A stretch of 64,000 bases of DNA from contig JAEVHH010000005.1 of assembly GCA_017607445.1 (NCBI GenBank), positions 3,973,001 through 4,037,000 of the forward strand, read 5' to 3'. The stretch's first letter is position 1, and each line of letters begins with the position of its first letter. The notes beneath the pieces are model-generated. The model saw only the letters and a list, made by a program, of their open reading frames with translations. It had not been told where the DNA came from and did no database searches. This stretch comes from Histoplasma ohiense (lineage: Eukaryota; Ascomycota; Eurotiomycetes; Onygenales; Ajellomycetaceae). A program made the position numbers and the translations under genes. Below are positions 23,658-35,700 of the stretch, piece after piece.

Positions 23658-25310
23658 TCACTGCTTCAACCAACCATGTCTCAGTAACTCAGCTGCTGAC
23701 CGTCGATGATCGGGATTAATTGCAAGCATCCCCTTAAGAAAATCGATAAAAATCGGTACCTCCGCATGAGGCATGTCGTCTGGTTTTAAGAAAGGGGATT
23801 CTGGTCCATCGATAATACTTTCGAGAGTGGTGGGGTTCAAATTCGCAATTCTTCGAAGAGTCCCTGTAGCAAAAGTTGCATCAATACATAGAACTGGTAT
23901 GATAGCCCCCCAGATCTGGGTATGTGTACCATGTTCATTAAAGAATTCTCTTGTACGGTTTCCCTTCTTGAGAAGTTCAGCAGGAAATGCGCCGAGGACC
24001 TCAATCGTCCTTGCTAATCGGTCTTCATCAGCTGTCCAATCTCCATGTTTTGATTCTTGCCCTGAGAAAAGCACTATTCCCTGCATAAACTCCACGATCT
24101 ATTGCAAAAATGATCATTGTCATGATTAAGTCGTAAACGGGTTTATGTATAGAGAAAGAAGAGGTTTGCTAACAAGACATCCGACGGTCCATATGTCCAC
24201 TCCTGCGTCCCAAGGGGCTCCTATTGTCACTTCCGGTGCTCGTAAGGCTGGTGGTTGAATTTTATGTGAGTGACGTTCGTGTCTGCAGGTAGCTATTTTG
24301 AAAATCAGCTTCCTCGCGGGAATATTGAGAGGGACAGATATAAAATCAAGAAATCAGAAAAAAATTCTGTAACTTCCTCACCTACGCCAAAGTCAATTAT
24401 CCTAATGTGAGGTTCCTTGATTTCAGAAATTGGCGGAATTTTCATGACTTCCCGAAGCGGTAATACTTCACCAGACCGAGTATCTGTCCGTGGATAGACC
24501 TCCGATAGATGCCGTGAAATTGCTGCGTGTGGGTTTTCCAGTTCTAAAAGGATATTCTTCGGGTGTATGTCTACTCATGAGTTAGAGAGATGTTAGTCCC
24601 CGTGGCTCTAAAAAAAAAAAAAAAAAAAAGGTTAATTTGATATATATATGTATATCAATATATATTTTACCGTACCGGTATGGATAACACCACACTCTGT
24701 GTGAAGGAAGTCAAGCCCAAGGAGAAGCTGACGTGCGATTAGTTTTACAGATCGCACAGGAAGTCGTCCGTCCTCATACTTTGAGCATTGGAAATACAGA
24801 TGATGTCCAAGAACATCAAAGACGAAGCAAACATGCACCCCATTTGGGCCTGCATGTTTGAATTGATGCAGAATGGGCAAGATGAAATGTCGACCCTCGT
24901 GTTTGCTTCTTGCGCAGGTTTCTGTGATCTTCGAGAGGAGAACTCGCTCAGGACCGCCGTAACAATCGGCTCTCGGTATTTTAAGAGCCACATATCTCTG
25001 ATGCCTGCAGTTTGGATGAGCATGTGTTGTATCATGCAAAAGCACAAGAATAAACGGCGTACTTGGAATCTCTAGCAAGCCACACTGTGGAATACTGTCC
25101 ATAGCCGAGCTTCCTTAGGATACGGTATCTGCCATCATCAAAGGTGTCTCCAAGCGCAACACGATGGAAACCACCTACTCCGTAAAGGTCGGGCTCTTCG
25201 CCAGCGAGACGAGGACTTGCGAATGTTGATAAAAGTCGTGGAGAACCAGAACGAGAAGTCTTCGGTAATCCAAATCGCAGGCTCGTATATATAATTCTTA
25301 TTTGACTCAT
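23658..25310 (-). CDS. SRPK-type serine/threonine protein kinase
   Basis: Five exons, 25310-25063, 25004-24676, 24570-24382, 24292-24174 and 24098-23658, total 1326 nt (441 residues) and are all in phase. The glycine loop is LGYGQYSTVWLARD, the ATP lysine is in RYVALKIPRADC, the catalytic loop is VIHTDIHPKNILLELENP, the magnesium motif is DFGVA and the activation-segment end is LRAPEVTIGAPWD. HTD and the bipartite layout mark the SR-protein kinase family, which phosphorylates splicing and other RS-rich factors. This one belongs to the divergent fungal subgroup with short spacers, in which targets are unknown. IHPKN replaces the usual IKPEN. The intron at 24571-24675 contains a T20 tract on the coding strand. 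The start at 25310 is the first ATG of the exon and could be extended by an unseen upstream exon. Confidence 0.87.
24610..24629. repeat. A/T mononucleotide tract inside a kinase intron
   Basis: Twenty consecutive A on the plus strand (T on the coding strand) lie in the third-from-last intron of the SRPK-type gene, upstream of the acceptor near 24571. It could act as an extended polypyrimidine tract and is prone to length change. Confidence 0.8.
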
Positions 25311-26437
25311 GTTCTCCAGGAACTCTATTCATCCAGACGTGGAGCGTTTGGGAGCTCTGGCTCATAAGGTGGTTTGAGAAGGAGAACCAAACCAGTGCAG
25401 AGAGAAAGTCGATTTAGCCAGTTCCGGGATATCGGGAACTAAGCTTGCTAAACTCACCACGTCATGAACTTTAGGGAAGCTTCCTAGTTTTTAACGGGAG
25501 AACTTCTATCTGAGGGGCTTGATTGTAGACTTTGACTTAAGACATATTTTTTTTTGGACATGGGGAGTATTAACGACGAAAATAGCCCTCGGGCTGTTAG
25601 CCCAGACACCACGCTTATTTCGCCCCTCGCACTTTGCTGTTACGATACCAATAATTTCCGTCAATATTAGAACTCATCAAACGAACGATGTAAACATTTC
25701 AGGAGATCCGGGGGTGAGGGGGGGAAGTCTCATGTCTGATATCAGCGATAGTCGTACCGTACACATACAACATATGAGATTGATAAAAAATTTAATTCAA
25801 TGATTCGGCAACACTTCTCCATTGCCGAAGTTGCCGGGTCCAAATAGCCGAACACAGATGGTTTTTCCAAACATTTGGCGAACCATGGCGAATACAATTC
25901 TACATTCCTAGGCTGGAAGTAACCAAGAACCATTTCTTTCATTCCTATAAGATAGTGCGAGAGAGAGGGTATATAACTACGGAGTATCAAATTTACCCTC
26001 GTGATTATTGAGTGGGCGAAAATAGCACAAATGGTGAAACCCAACAAGAATGGTTTATTTATTTCGCCATAGTTTAACCCTTACGAAACGAGACCTTGCG
26101 GACTGAAATATGCCTACCAAATTCGGGCTTCTTCTCTCCATTAAGGCTTGAATGGTCAGCACAGTGTTGGATGCTCATCTGTGCTTATATATATGCATGG
26201 AGAAACCTCCAGGGCTCCGTACTCGCCAGTCACGTGCGGGGCTGCGACGCTCGAAGTGGCCAAAACGCGCTGTCCTCGTTTGCTGCCTTTCTTGTCAGAC
26301 GTCTTGGCCAGCTCATCTGCAATTGATGGGGCAGGACTGAAGGCGGGGCTCATCTGGAGACCATATTGATATGTCTATTTTTCAAGATGTGGCTTTCGCG
26401 TCAGGTACGGTCATTCGCCCATCTCAGGTTTATGTGA
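25311..26437. other. Intergenic region between divergent genes
   Basis: This lies between the SRPK-type kinase start and the SNF2-RING helicase start. It carries both promoters. The overlapping short ORFs at 26096-26369 on both strands have no recognisable domain. Confidence 0.45.
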
Positions 26438-29400
26438 ATGGGAACTGACATGCGATGCAATGAAGGCCCCGTGCCAGACATTCTTCAAGGGTGTTTCTCA
26501 AAATCGAAGGAACCGGACTCGGGTCAAGATCACCCAAGAAAGCGGCAGAAGTTAAACACAAATAAGGACATTCCTTCGTCTATGTTTCCGGAGTATTTGA
26601 CTTTGGCGCACATAGAATTGACAATAGTAAGTAAGGGGAGCCGCATGACGAGCAATACCTTCGAGTGAGGGACTGTGGAATTCGTCTCCTTTGTCGCAAG
26701 CTGACGCTTATTTTCTCTGTCTAGACGTTTTCCTCGCCGGCACTTGGCACCAGTGTTGTCCCCTCAGTCTTTGAAAATGGCACTCCGGATAAAATTCCTG
26801 TTATCATGTTAGCAGTATCCAAGTTAAACGATTTCTCTGGCGTATCCAATGCTCCTGTGAAAAAATATAAGATTCAGCTTGGAACTAGTAGCTCGGATGT
26901 CATCTTTGACCAGACACTCGATTTCCACACATGGAATCACGACCCTATCCTCCCGGGGAAGTTGCCTTCTGCCTTTCCGCCGCGCAAAGATCCCCCGACA
27001 GTATTTTCAATGTCCACACTGCGGAAGGTTGAGGGTAACGAACTTTCATTCATTCTTGAAACAAAGGTGTTTTGGAAAGATACAGTTAAGCTCGGGAAAA
27101 GGGGCTTTTGGCAGAATAAAGCATTTTCAACATATCTGCCAGGCGCGCCAGAGGAACGTCACGAAACCACACGCCCCCGTCGGGATTGGCGGCAGTGGCG
27201 CGTTGAAAAGAGAACCTGGAGCCCCAGCGAGTTTTACGAGAGTGCTCATGTCCCTTCCAAAAGTTTGGATCTGCCCCTAAGCACTATACCGGTTCAATGT
27301 CAGCTTTTCCCTTTCCAGAGGAGAACAGTTAGGTGGCTACTTGAAAGAGAAGGTGTAAAGCTCCTTCCGGATGGTAAAGTGCAGGATTGTTCACCTCCTC
27401 CGGGCTCTGCTCTTCCCGACTCTTTCTCTCAGATAACAGATGCGGACGGACACATCTGTTATTTCAGTCACCTTTACTGGGTTATGACCTCCGAGATTAA
27501 GGAGTGGAGCAGTACTACGACACTGAAGGGCGGTATTCTCGCTGAGGAAATGGGACTTGGCAAGACCGTGGAAATTATCACTCTGATTTTATTGCACCGG
27601 AGGCCTGCTCCAGAGCAGGCGCTGCCATTACTTCGGCAACCGCCTGCCATTACCGAATCCGGTGCCACCCTGATCATCACTCCATTTACTCTCCTTGAAC
27701 AATGGAAACAGGAAATCTCATCTCGTGCTCCACATCTTCGATATACGTACTATCGGGGTATCAATCGTATGAAAGGGAGCGATGAGGAATTGGTAGAAAA
27801 ACTAACATCCCGTGACATTGTTCTCACAACGTTCAATATCTTACAGGGAGAAGTTCATTACGCGGAAGATCCACCTGACCGTTCACTACGCAGTGAGAAG
27901 AAATCGATTCCAAGAAAATCCCCCCTGGTCAAAATATTTTGGTGGAGAGTTTGTATTGATGAAGCTCAAATGATTGAAACTAAAGCGGGCCATGCGGCAA
28001 GGGTGGCGAGGCTTATTCCGCGGCGCAACGCTTGGGCAGTAACAGGTACACCACTTCGAAAGGATATGAATGACTTGCTCGGTATACTTTCATTTCTACA
28101 TATTCACCCATTATGCGATTGGTCGGATGCCTGGATTCGATTATACGAGATCCACAAGCCCCTATTCAAAGAAATTGTTGGTCGCATTGTCCTGCGCCAT
28201 AATAAGGATATGATACGTGATGAATTACACCTACCTCTTCAGAAGCGCATTGTTATAACTATCCCGTTCACTCCAGTGGAAGAACAACATTACCATCAAC
28301 TTTTTGAACAAATGTGCGACGAGTGCGGAGTCGACGCATTAGGAGACCCTCGTACAGCAGATTGGGATCCCAATTCGAAACACGTCATTGACGCAATGAG
28401 GCGCTGGTTAACAAGGCTTCGCCAGGCTTGTCTCCATCCTGAAGTAGCTAGTGCTGGCCGCAAGGGTTTGGGAGCGAGTAGCGGTCCACTTCGCTCCGTC
28501 GCAGAGGTTTTGGAGGTGATGATTGACCAGAATGAAGCTCGTATCCGTACAGAGGAACGCTCACTTCTTTTGTCTCAAATTCGCCGCGGCCAACTGCTGG
28601 AGAATGCTGGCCAGCCCAAGGAGGCCTTGGAGCTGTGGCAAGCCGCGTTGGCGTTGGCTGAGTCTAATGTTAAGGATTCTCGAGTTCAGCTTGAAGATGA
28701 ACGTAAGAAGGAGCAGATCGCATGGCCGAGTGGTGTGCAAAATTCCGCAGACGAGGGCGATGCTGATGACGGGAAAGGAGAGATGAATTCCAGGATGGCG
28801 GCTTATCGCAGCCGTCTCCGGAGTGCCTTGGAAATCGAACATATTTGCAAATTTTTCATTGCAAATGCGTATTATCAGATCAAAACTAATGCGGAACTCA
28901 CAGATGCTGACTCGAAAGAGTTTTTCGCTCTGGAAAAGCTCGAGGTAGAGAACTACGAGGCAGCAAAACTTATTCGAAAAGAGATTCTAGCCGAGATAGA
29001 TCAAAGAACCAGTCGATCTATCCAACAGCTTCAAGCGACAGTTGATTGCAAAAGACTTGTACAAATCCCTGAAATGTCACCAAGGCTGGATCTCAGTGGC
29101 ATCGAAAGTCGAAGACTTCTAGACAAGTTTGAAGACTTTTGTGAGGCAACGAATAAACTTACACGGCAGTATATTGAGTGGCGCGCACATGCTCTCAAGC
29201 TACTCTTGGAGCCGCTAGTAGATGAAGAAGACGATAATGCCAAGTTGGAGGGCGATGAGTACGAATCTTCCACTCGTCATCAGGATGAGGTATATGTCTA
29301 CATGGAAGCGTTACGCGTTCTATCCGCCGACTATCATGACGCTATCACGGGTCAGAAAAACCACCTGATCGAGCATGATGTTAGGAATAGGTTAGATCTT

Positions 29401-31186
29401 GCAGAAATCGGAGAGGGCCCATCACCTAAGGTTTACATCTCCATCATGAAGACGCGCGAAAGACTGAAGCCTCCGAATGAGCTCGGATCGCTTCGCGGTA
29501 TTCTTACAGAATTGCGTAGCCTTGTGGTATCTCTCGAATCGCAGGAAGCCCGGGGTAGTACTCGAGCCCGTGTTGAACTTGGTATAGTCAATCGTATTCT
29601 GCAAGACTCGAGCCAGATGTCATCGGAGCAAGCAAAGGCTTCGCTGGATTTGGAGAAGGAGGTGCAGCTTTTCCACAATGTCATGAATCGGCGTTTGGAG
29701 TATTATAGGCAACTACAGCAGATTTCGGATACTGTCGCGCCTTACGATGAAGATAGTAGAGGCAAACCGCTTAATGCCGCTCTCTTTGACAGCATGCTTG
29801 ACTTGGAGGATAAAATGCAGGAGAAGATATCAGTATTGAAGTCTAAACATAGGTATCTTATCCATCTTCGAGATGATTCTGGGGCTGAGGAGTCAGGAAG
29901 AATATGTGTCATATGCCAATCGACCTTTGAAATCGGTAAAAATCGCTACCCCATCCAGGTTATCCCACTTGCTGTACGAGCATTGCCTAATTTTGTTTTA
30001 AATAACTAGGTGTCTTGACCGTATGTGGTCACAAATATTGCAGCGACTGCCTGCGATCCTGGTGGCGCCAACACAAAACTTGTCCGATGTGCAAGATACG
30101 CCTGAAAGGCAGCGATTTCCATCAAATTGCTTACAAACCCACGGAGATTGTCGCGCAGGAAGAAAGGTCCATTGCAGCACACGTCCAGGATTCTGGCCAT
30201 TCTCTGGAGAACTTGATATATTCCGACATTAGTTCAGGCATGTTGAAGGAAATTAGGAATATTGAAATTGAAGGCTCCTTCGGAACAAAAATTGATACTC
30301 TGGGTCGCCATTTGATTTGGTTACGACAACACGACCCGGGTGCAAAGTCAATTGTCTTCTCGCAGTATAAGCCTTTCCTGGGGATTCTTGGGCGTGCTTT
30401 TTCGCACTTCAAAATTGGATATAGTAGCATTGATAGTTCTGACGGGGTTGAACAGTTTAAAACTGATCCTTCTGTAAGAGGTAGCTTCCTTTATGTTATG
30501 CCTAATATTTTGACTTATGTTTCGATCCCTTTCTGCTACAGGTCGAGTGCTTCCTCCTGCATGCGAAAGCTCATTCCTCGGGGCTAAACCTCATCAACGC
30601 CACGCACGTTTTTCTTTGCGAGCCATTAATCAATACTGCAATTGAGCTTCAGGCCATCGCCCGTGTTCATCGTATTGGGCAGAAACAGGAAACGACAGTT
30701 TGGATGTATCTCGTATCTGATTCCGTCGAGGAATCTATCTACGATATTTCCGTATCGCGGCGGCTGGCTCACATTGCTCAAAAACGCAAGCAGCATAGTG
30801 TGAAAAGCCAGAACCACAATTTGGGAATTGGTGAAAGAGGAGGAGAAGATGATGAAGATGAAAATGGACATGTTCCTATAGAGACAGTCATTGAGGCTGC
30901 AAACTCTCTAGAAATACAGGATGCGAAGCTGGGCAATTTAATGGCGGGGACTGCGGCTGAGGGAGAACTGGTTCCTGACGACGATCTGTGGCAGTGCTTG
31001 TTTGCCAAGAGTAACAGGAGGGCGAAATCGAGGGTGGACTCAGGGAATGTGCCGAATAATATTGATCGGCTTTTGAGGGCTGAAGCGGCGGAAGGGAGGA
31101 TTGAAGCAGCTGGGAATGGCGATAATGATGTAGTTGGGCCGAACAGGTATCCCGGCCATGTGCGACCACGTGGGCGGTGGGTATAA
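26438..31186 (+). CDS. irc20: SNF2-family ATPase with embedded RING finger (IRC20/SHPRH-like)
   Basis: Four exons, 26438-26626, 26725-29935, 30010-30473 and 30542-31186, give 4509 nt (1502 residues). The N-terminal ATPase half has GGILAEEMGLGKTVEIITL (Walker A, about residue 332), the DEAQ box in WRVCIDEAQMIETKAG (about 474) and WAVTGTPLRKDMNDLLG. A long helical region follows. A C3HC4 RING is then spelled across an intron: CVICQSTFEIG joined to VLTVCGHKYCSDCLRSWW and TCPMCK (about 1124-1165). The C-terminal helicase half includes SIVFSQYKPFL, LINATHVFLCEPL and the motif VI string HRIGQKQETTVW. A RING between the two RecA lobes is the signature of yeast Irc20 and animal SHPRH, nuclear proteins with ubiquitin-ligase and DNA-translocase activity linked to recombination and damage tolerance. 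Exon 1 is supported by phase and ORF continuity only. Confidence 0.92.
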
Positions 31187-32700
31187 CCTTGAAAGTTTCA
31201 TAATCTACCCATCTGATGGTATACAGATTGGTTTTGATAATTATAAATTACAACACCGCTAAAGGATTAAAGAGGCATGATGTGTACATGTGCATGTGCA
31301 TTGCATGGTCCTGCATACGAAATCACCTGCAAGCCTATGTCCCTTAGTTAATGCTTTATTCATGATAAGAGAATCCTATCACCGCTGATCTAGAACAATT
31401 ATCCCGCGCCGCTTTGGCTTCCCTTTACACTTCCATATCAACACCCCGCTTGCGCCATGAATCTTTGGTAAGCCTATTGTCGAAAGTTTCGCAAAGAGAG
31501 AGGGGGGGGCCTGAAAGAATTCCACCCTTCCTGTACAATTTCCTCCATGATGAGAGATTGCCCGCAAATAGGGGCGCCGAACTCCTACGTGCCTCACTGG
31601 TTTTGTCCATCTACCAGCTGATTCTACCACGGTCCTGTTTATCATTCTGACACAAATGTCAGGCTCATTGGCCTTTCAAAACCAGCTACTATAACTCCCA
31701 CTACCTCATGTAATTACTTGATGTGGAATAAACACAAAACACTCTTCATATTCGACTGAGACCTACGTTTCGCCCAAACTTGCTGGAGGACGGCAAACCT
31801 CCCTGTACTGTCTTACAGACGTCCCAATCCCCAGCAACGCCTTCCATTCATTTGGCATGGCATCAGAAATCCTGAAGCAGCGCAGAAATTTCAAAGGATA
31901 TCATGGTACAGCCACCTCATAGCCAGCAAATCCGGAGTGTTCCAGAGCTTCGCGAGTTGTTTCCCACTTTTGAGGATTCAGGATCGCCAGTGCCCTAATG
32001 AGAACCTTTAATCATTGTAGTTGTTGGTTGACATTGGGATATATTGAGAATGGCTTTTTTAGGAACGATAGTCAGCCATTCGGTCATCTCAATGATATCT
32101 CAGAACCTGGCAGTCAACTCCCTCACCACCTGCAGGTGTCATGAGTCATCTCAATCCTTCCTGATTCCGGAAAATGGAACTTCTGTAAATCCTCATCGTT
32201 TTCGGCTGTGAAAATAACTTGTCCAAGCCTGGATTAGATGCCAACCAGATGCAGTCAAGATGTGGACCATCCTAAATGAGTTGCACGAAGAGATAGCAGC
32301 GCCCCACTCCGCCAGATCCGATCAATCTATTGCGTGAAGGTACCAGATTCATCCCAGATGCAACATATATAAAGCAAGTGGTTCAGGCGCAGTGGTAGGG
32401 TTGCTAGACGACATATCATGTGATCGAAGCAACAAGCCGCACTAACTCAAAATGAGACTAGTTCTGGACAGCGTTCTTGATGACCAATCACAAAGCTATC
32501 AAAGCACCAACACGCCAGGTATCTGTCTGTCTACGTACACCTGGATGTGTTGCACAACCAAGTCTTGCATTCATATTGCGGGATAATCCTGCAGGAGGGA
32601 GTTCCATTTTCTCTCGTTCCACAATACCCATTCATGATATAACCATACCACTCCACTTTTTACTACTTGTCCATTCATCTGTGCTACTGCGAAATCCGTC
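31187..32700. other. Intergenic region upstream of ECM29
   Basis: This holds the helicase 3' end and the ECM29 promoter. Short ORFs at 31379-31650 and 32477-32731 show no domain. Confidence 0.45.
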
Positions 32701-35700
32701 ATGTCTAAACCAGACGAGGCCAGAGAACTAAGTCTTATATCAAAACTCGAGCTTAGAATTGCCCTCGCAGACAGTGATTCCAAGTTACAGTCTCTTCTCC
32801 AGACATATCTTGGTCCCCTCCTCCTAAAACTAGCTTCAGAAAGTCTTGCAGTGCGCAACAAAGTCATTTCTATCTGTCAGCATATCAACACACGAATCCG
32901 GCCAGCATCTATCACTCTGCCTATCGCAGCTCTTCTGAAACAGTTTAAAGATGTTAATGCACCGCTGGTGAGACATTTCGATCTTATTTATATCAAGCAG
33001 GGTCTTGATCGGATTCCCGCCAATGAGCGTATCGATCTCATACCAGATCTGATCCAGGGCATTGCCGGGGTAGGAGGTTCCATTTCAGCTTCATCACAAG
33101 GCTCCATCGTGTTCAATCTCCTACTGAGATTGCTACCTTTATTGAAGCTGCCACGAAGAGGTAGCGAAGAAGATCTAGCACTGAGAACAAAACTAGGTAT
33201 CTCGAATGAAGACGCTGCATTCCTGGCAAAATGGTTTTCTAAAACCCTTCTTTTCTTACCCGGTAGAAAGGATGCGACGAAATGTCCCGGCCTTACTCCT
33301 TCGGAGTACAGATTTGTGAACAGAGATTCACCGCCTGACGAGACTTGGAATCCGTCGGCAGCTGGTGGTCTTAACTTGATCGAAACAAAGGTTTCTCTCG
33401 CAAAGTTTTTGGCCAGCGGGGCTTTTACCGATTCTGAGCGCTTTATCGGTGCTGTCATTGCTTCTGCTGACCCAAATAGTCGTCTTTCGGATGTTGGGGA
33501 AGATATACTCAAACGTTTCCGTCCAGATTTGGAAAACGCGGAAGTTGTGGATGAACTATTTACACTTTACTTTGGAACTAAAGGGCCGGAAGGGGCCCCA
33601 CCAGCACGACCAGCGCTACAAGCTAAAATTCTCGGATTTCTAAGTAAATCAGTAAAAGCTACCGCCGAACCTGAGCGGATTAATCAGCTGCTTGATGAAG
33701 GCCTCTTGTCGAATGATGAAACGGCTGCCAAGGGTCTTGAAGCGTCGAAGCTCCGGAACCAGATATTTTCTTTTGTGACGTGGATAGCACGTATGGGTTC
33801 TTCCGCGGATTTAAATGTCGTCGCACCTCGTGCCATTCAAGGCTTAAGAGAATTTGTTTCTTACCAGGGATGGCCTGATCCTCGCGCTAGCGCACAGAAC
33901 CTCAGCTCTGCTGAACTTAGTCTTCGAAGTCTTGCGTATGAAACCATTGGCGTGCTAGCCCCGAAAATTGACCGAACTTCCCAGGATGATGAGGAACGGG
34001 TGTTTGATCTTGATCTGCTCCGGTGGCTATTCACGTCCCTGAGCTCTGACACTTCAAGTGGTCAGATATTTGTGAGTATCGAACAAGCTCTGGGGAGTAT
34101 CCTCAACTCTATCGCAAATCATGCAGATGAATATCTTCAAAATGAAATCCGTCCCCTTTTAATCCACCATATGAACGCTGAACCCGACACGGAAGACCGC
34201 GATACAGGGTTCCGTATTGTCCGAAGTACGAGATTTGCTGCTGTACGATTTGCAAATCGGTGCTTGCCGTACTGGGATGTGCAGGCTCGCTGGATAGATC
34301 TTATGGCTATTGGTGGGGAGTCTAGTGGGAGATCTGAAATCATAGAAGAAGGCCAGAGAGGTCTGGACCCATACTGGTATAGGATGCTTAATCCCCTCAG
34401 GGAGGGAAGTTGGGTAGCTTCGACCGTCATGGGACCTGATGTTCCCCCTAGATATCGGTTTCCTCGGTTTACAGAATTAGTACTCTCTCTATTCAACGAT
34501 CCGAGTAGCGATGATATTGAGATGAATGATGGAAAAGTTTTTATTCCCATGCGATTTTCCGACACCTACATAACCTCGTTTGCACCAGCTATTGCTTTTA
34601 TTCGCAATATTCTCCTTTGCGAATCCCATCAATATGCTGGCTCTCCCCTGAGTGTCGAACCGGATTGGGAACACCGCCTTGATGTGGCTATCTCAACAAA
34701 GGAAGATTCAAGGGTGAGCCTTAAGGGTTACCTTGAACAATGCGATCGTGCGCCAACTTTTAAGTTCTTGAAGGCCTCTCTAGCCGGTCTCCTCTGGAAG
34801 CATGGTCAAGGGTTAGGCCGCTGTGGTATTCATTTTGTTGAAATTTGCGCGCTCGCATCTGACAACCTTCTGGCTCCTCTCGCCATTCACGCGTCATCCC
34901 TTAAAGATCCTATACTGTCAAATAACCTTGCGAACCAGGACATAGCAGCACAGGCATTAGGCATCTTAGCATCTCACGTGGATTATCCTCCCCCCCAGTT
35001 GCAACAATTGTTTGAATCTTTTGTCGTTTTGATTGAGGGTTGGAAAACTGCGATCGGCCAAGGGATTAATCAGTGCAGAGGTGCGTTGATGGCGTTGACT
35101 CATCTATCCTCCCGCCTTTCCTTTCGGGGTCGACTAGATTCTATATCCGAAAACCGGATCCAAAGGCTTGTAGATATCACGTTTGATATGTTGGACAATT
35201 CTAGAGATCTCGCACTCAAGGAGGCTGCTCAGGTCTCGATCGGGCAACTGAGTCTCGCATCCATTTTACGCCCCACATCGTTCCCTGGGGAGAATAAAGA
35301 TGAGGCTGTGAATAAAGTGATAAGAAAGCTATTGGAAGAAGCGAAAAAAGAAAAAGAAACGGCGATATTGGCTTTAGGACGTCTCTCTCTGGTTCTTCCC
35401 AAGGACGTCAGCGAAGGCTCCCCGTTCAGATATTTACTCAAATCTCTCTATGATCTCCATGAAATTAGGAGGCCAGAGGTCCAATTTTCTGTAGGAGAGG
35501 GGTTGTGTACAGTGGCAGTTGGATGGTTGTCGAAGTCGTTAATTACAATGTTTGACGTAGACGCTGCCTGGCCGAAATCAGATATACCCTCGCATATTCT
35601 TTCGGAAATGCTTGACAAAATCATTGTCGATTGCAAGGCCTCGAAGCCATCGCTAAGAAAGGCCTCTGTCATCTGGCTTCTCTGCTTAATCCAATATTGT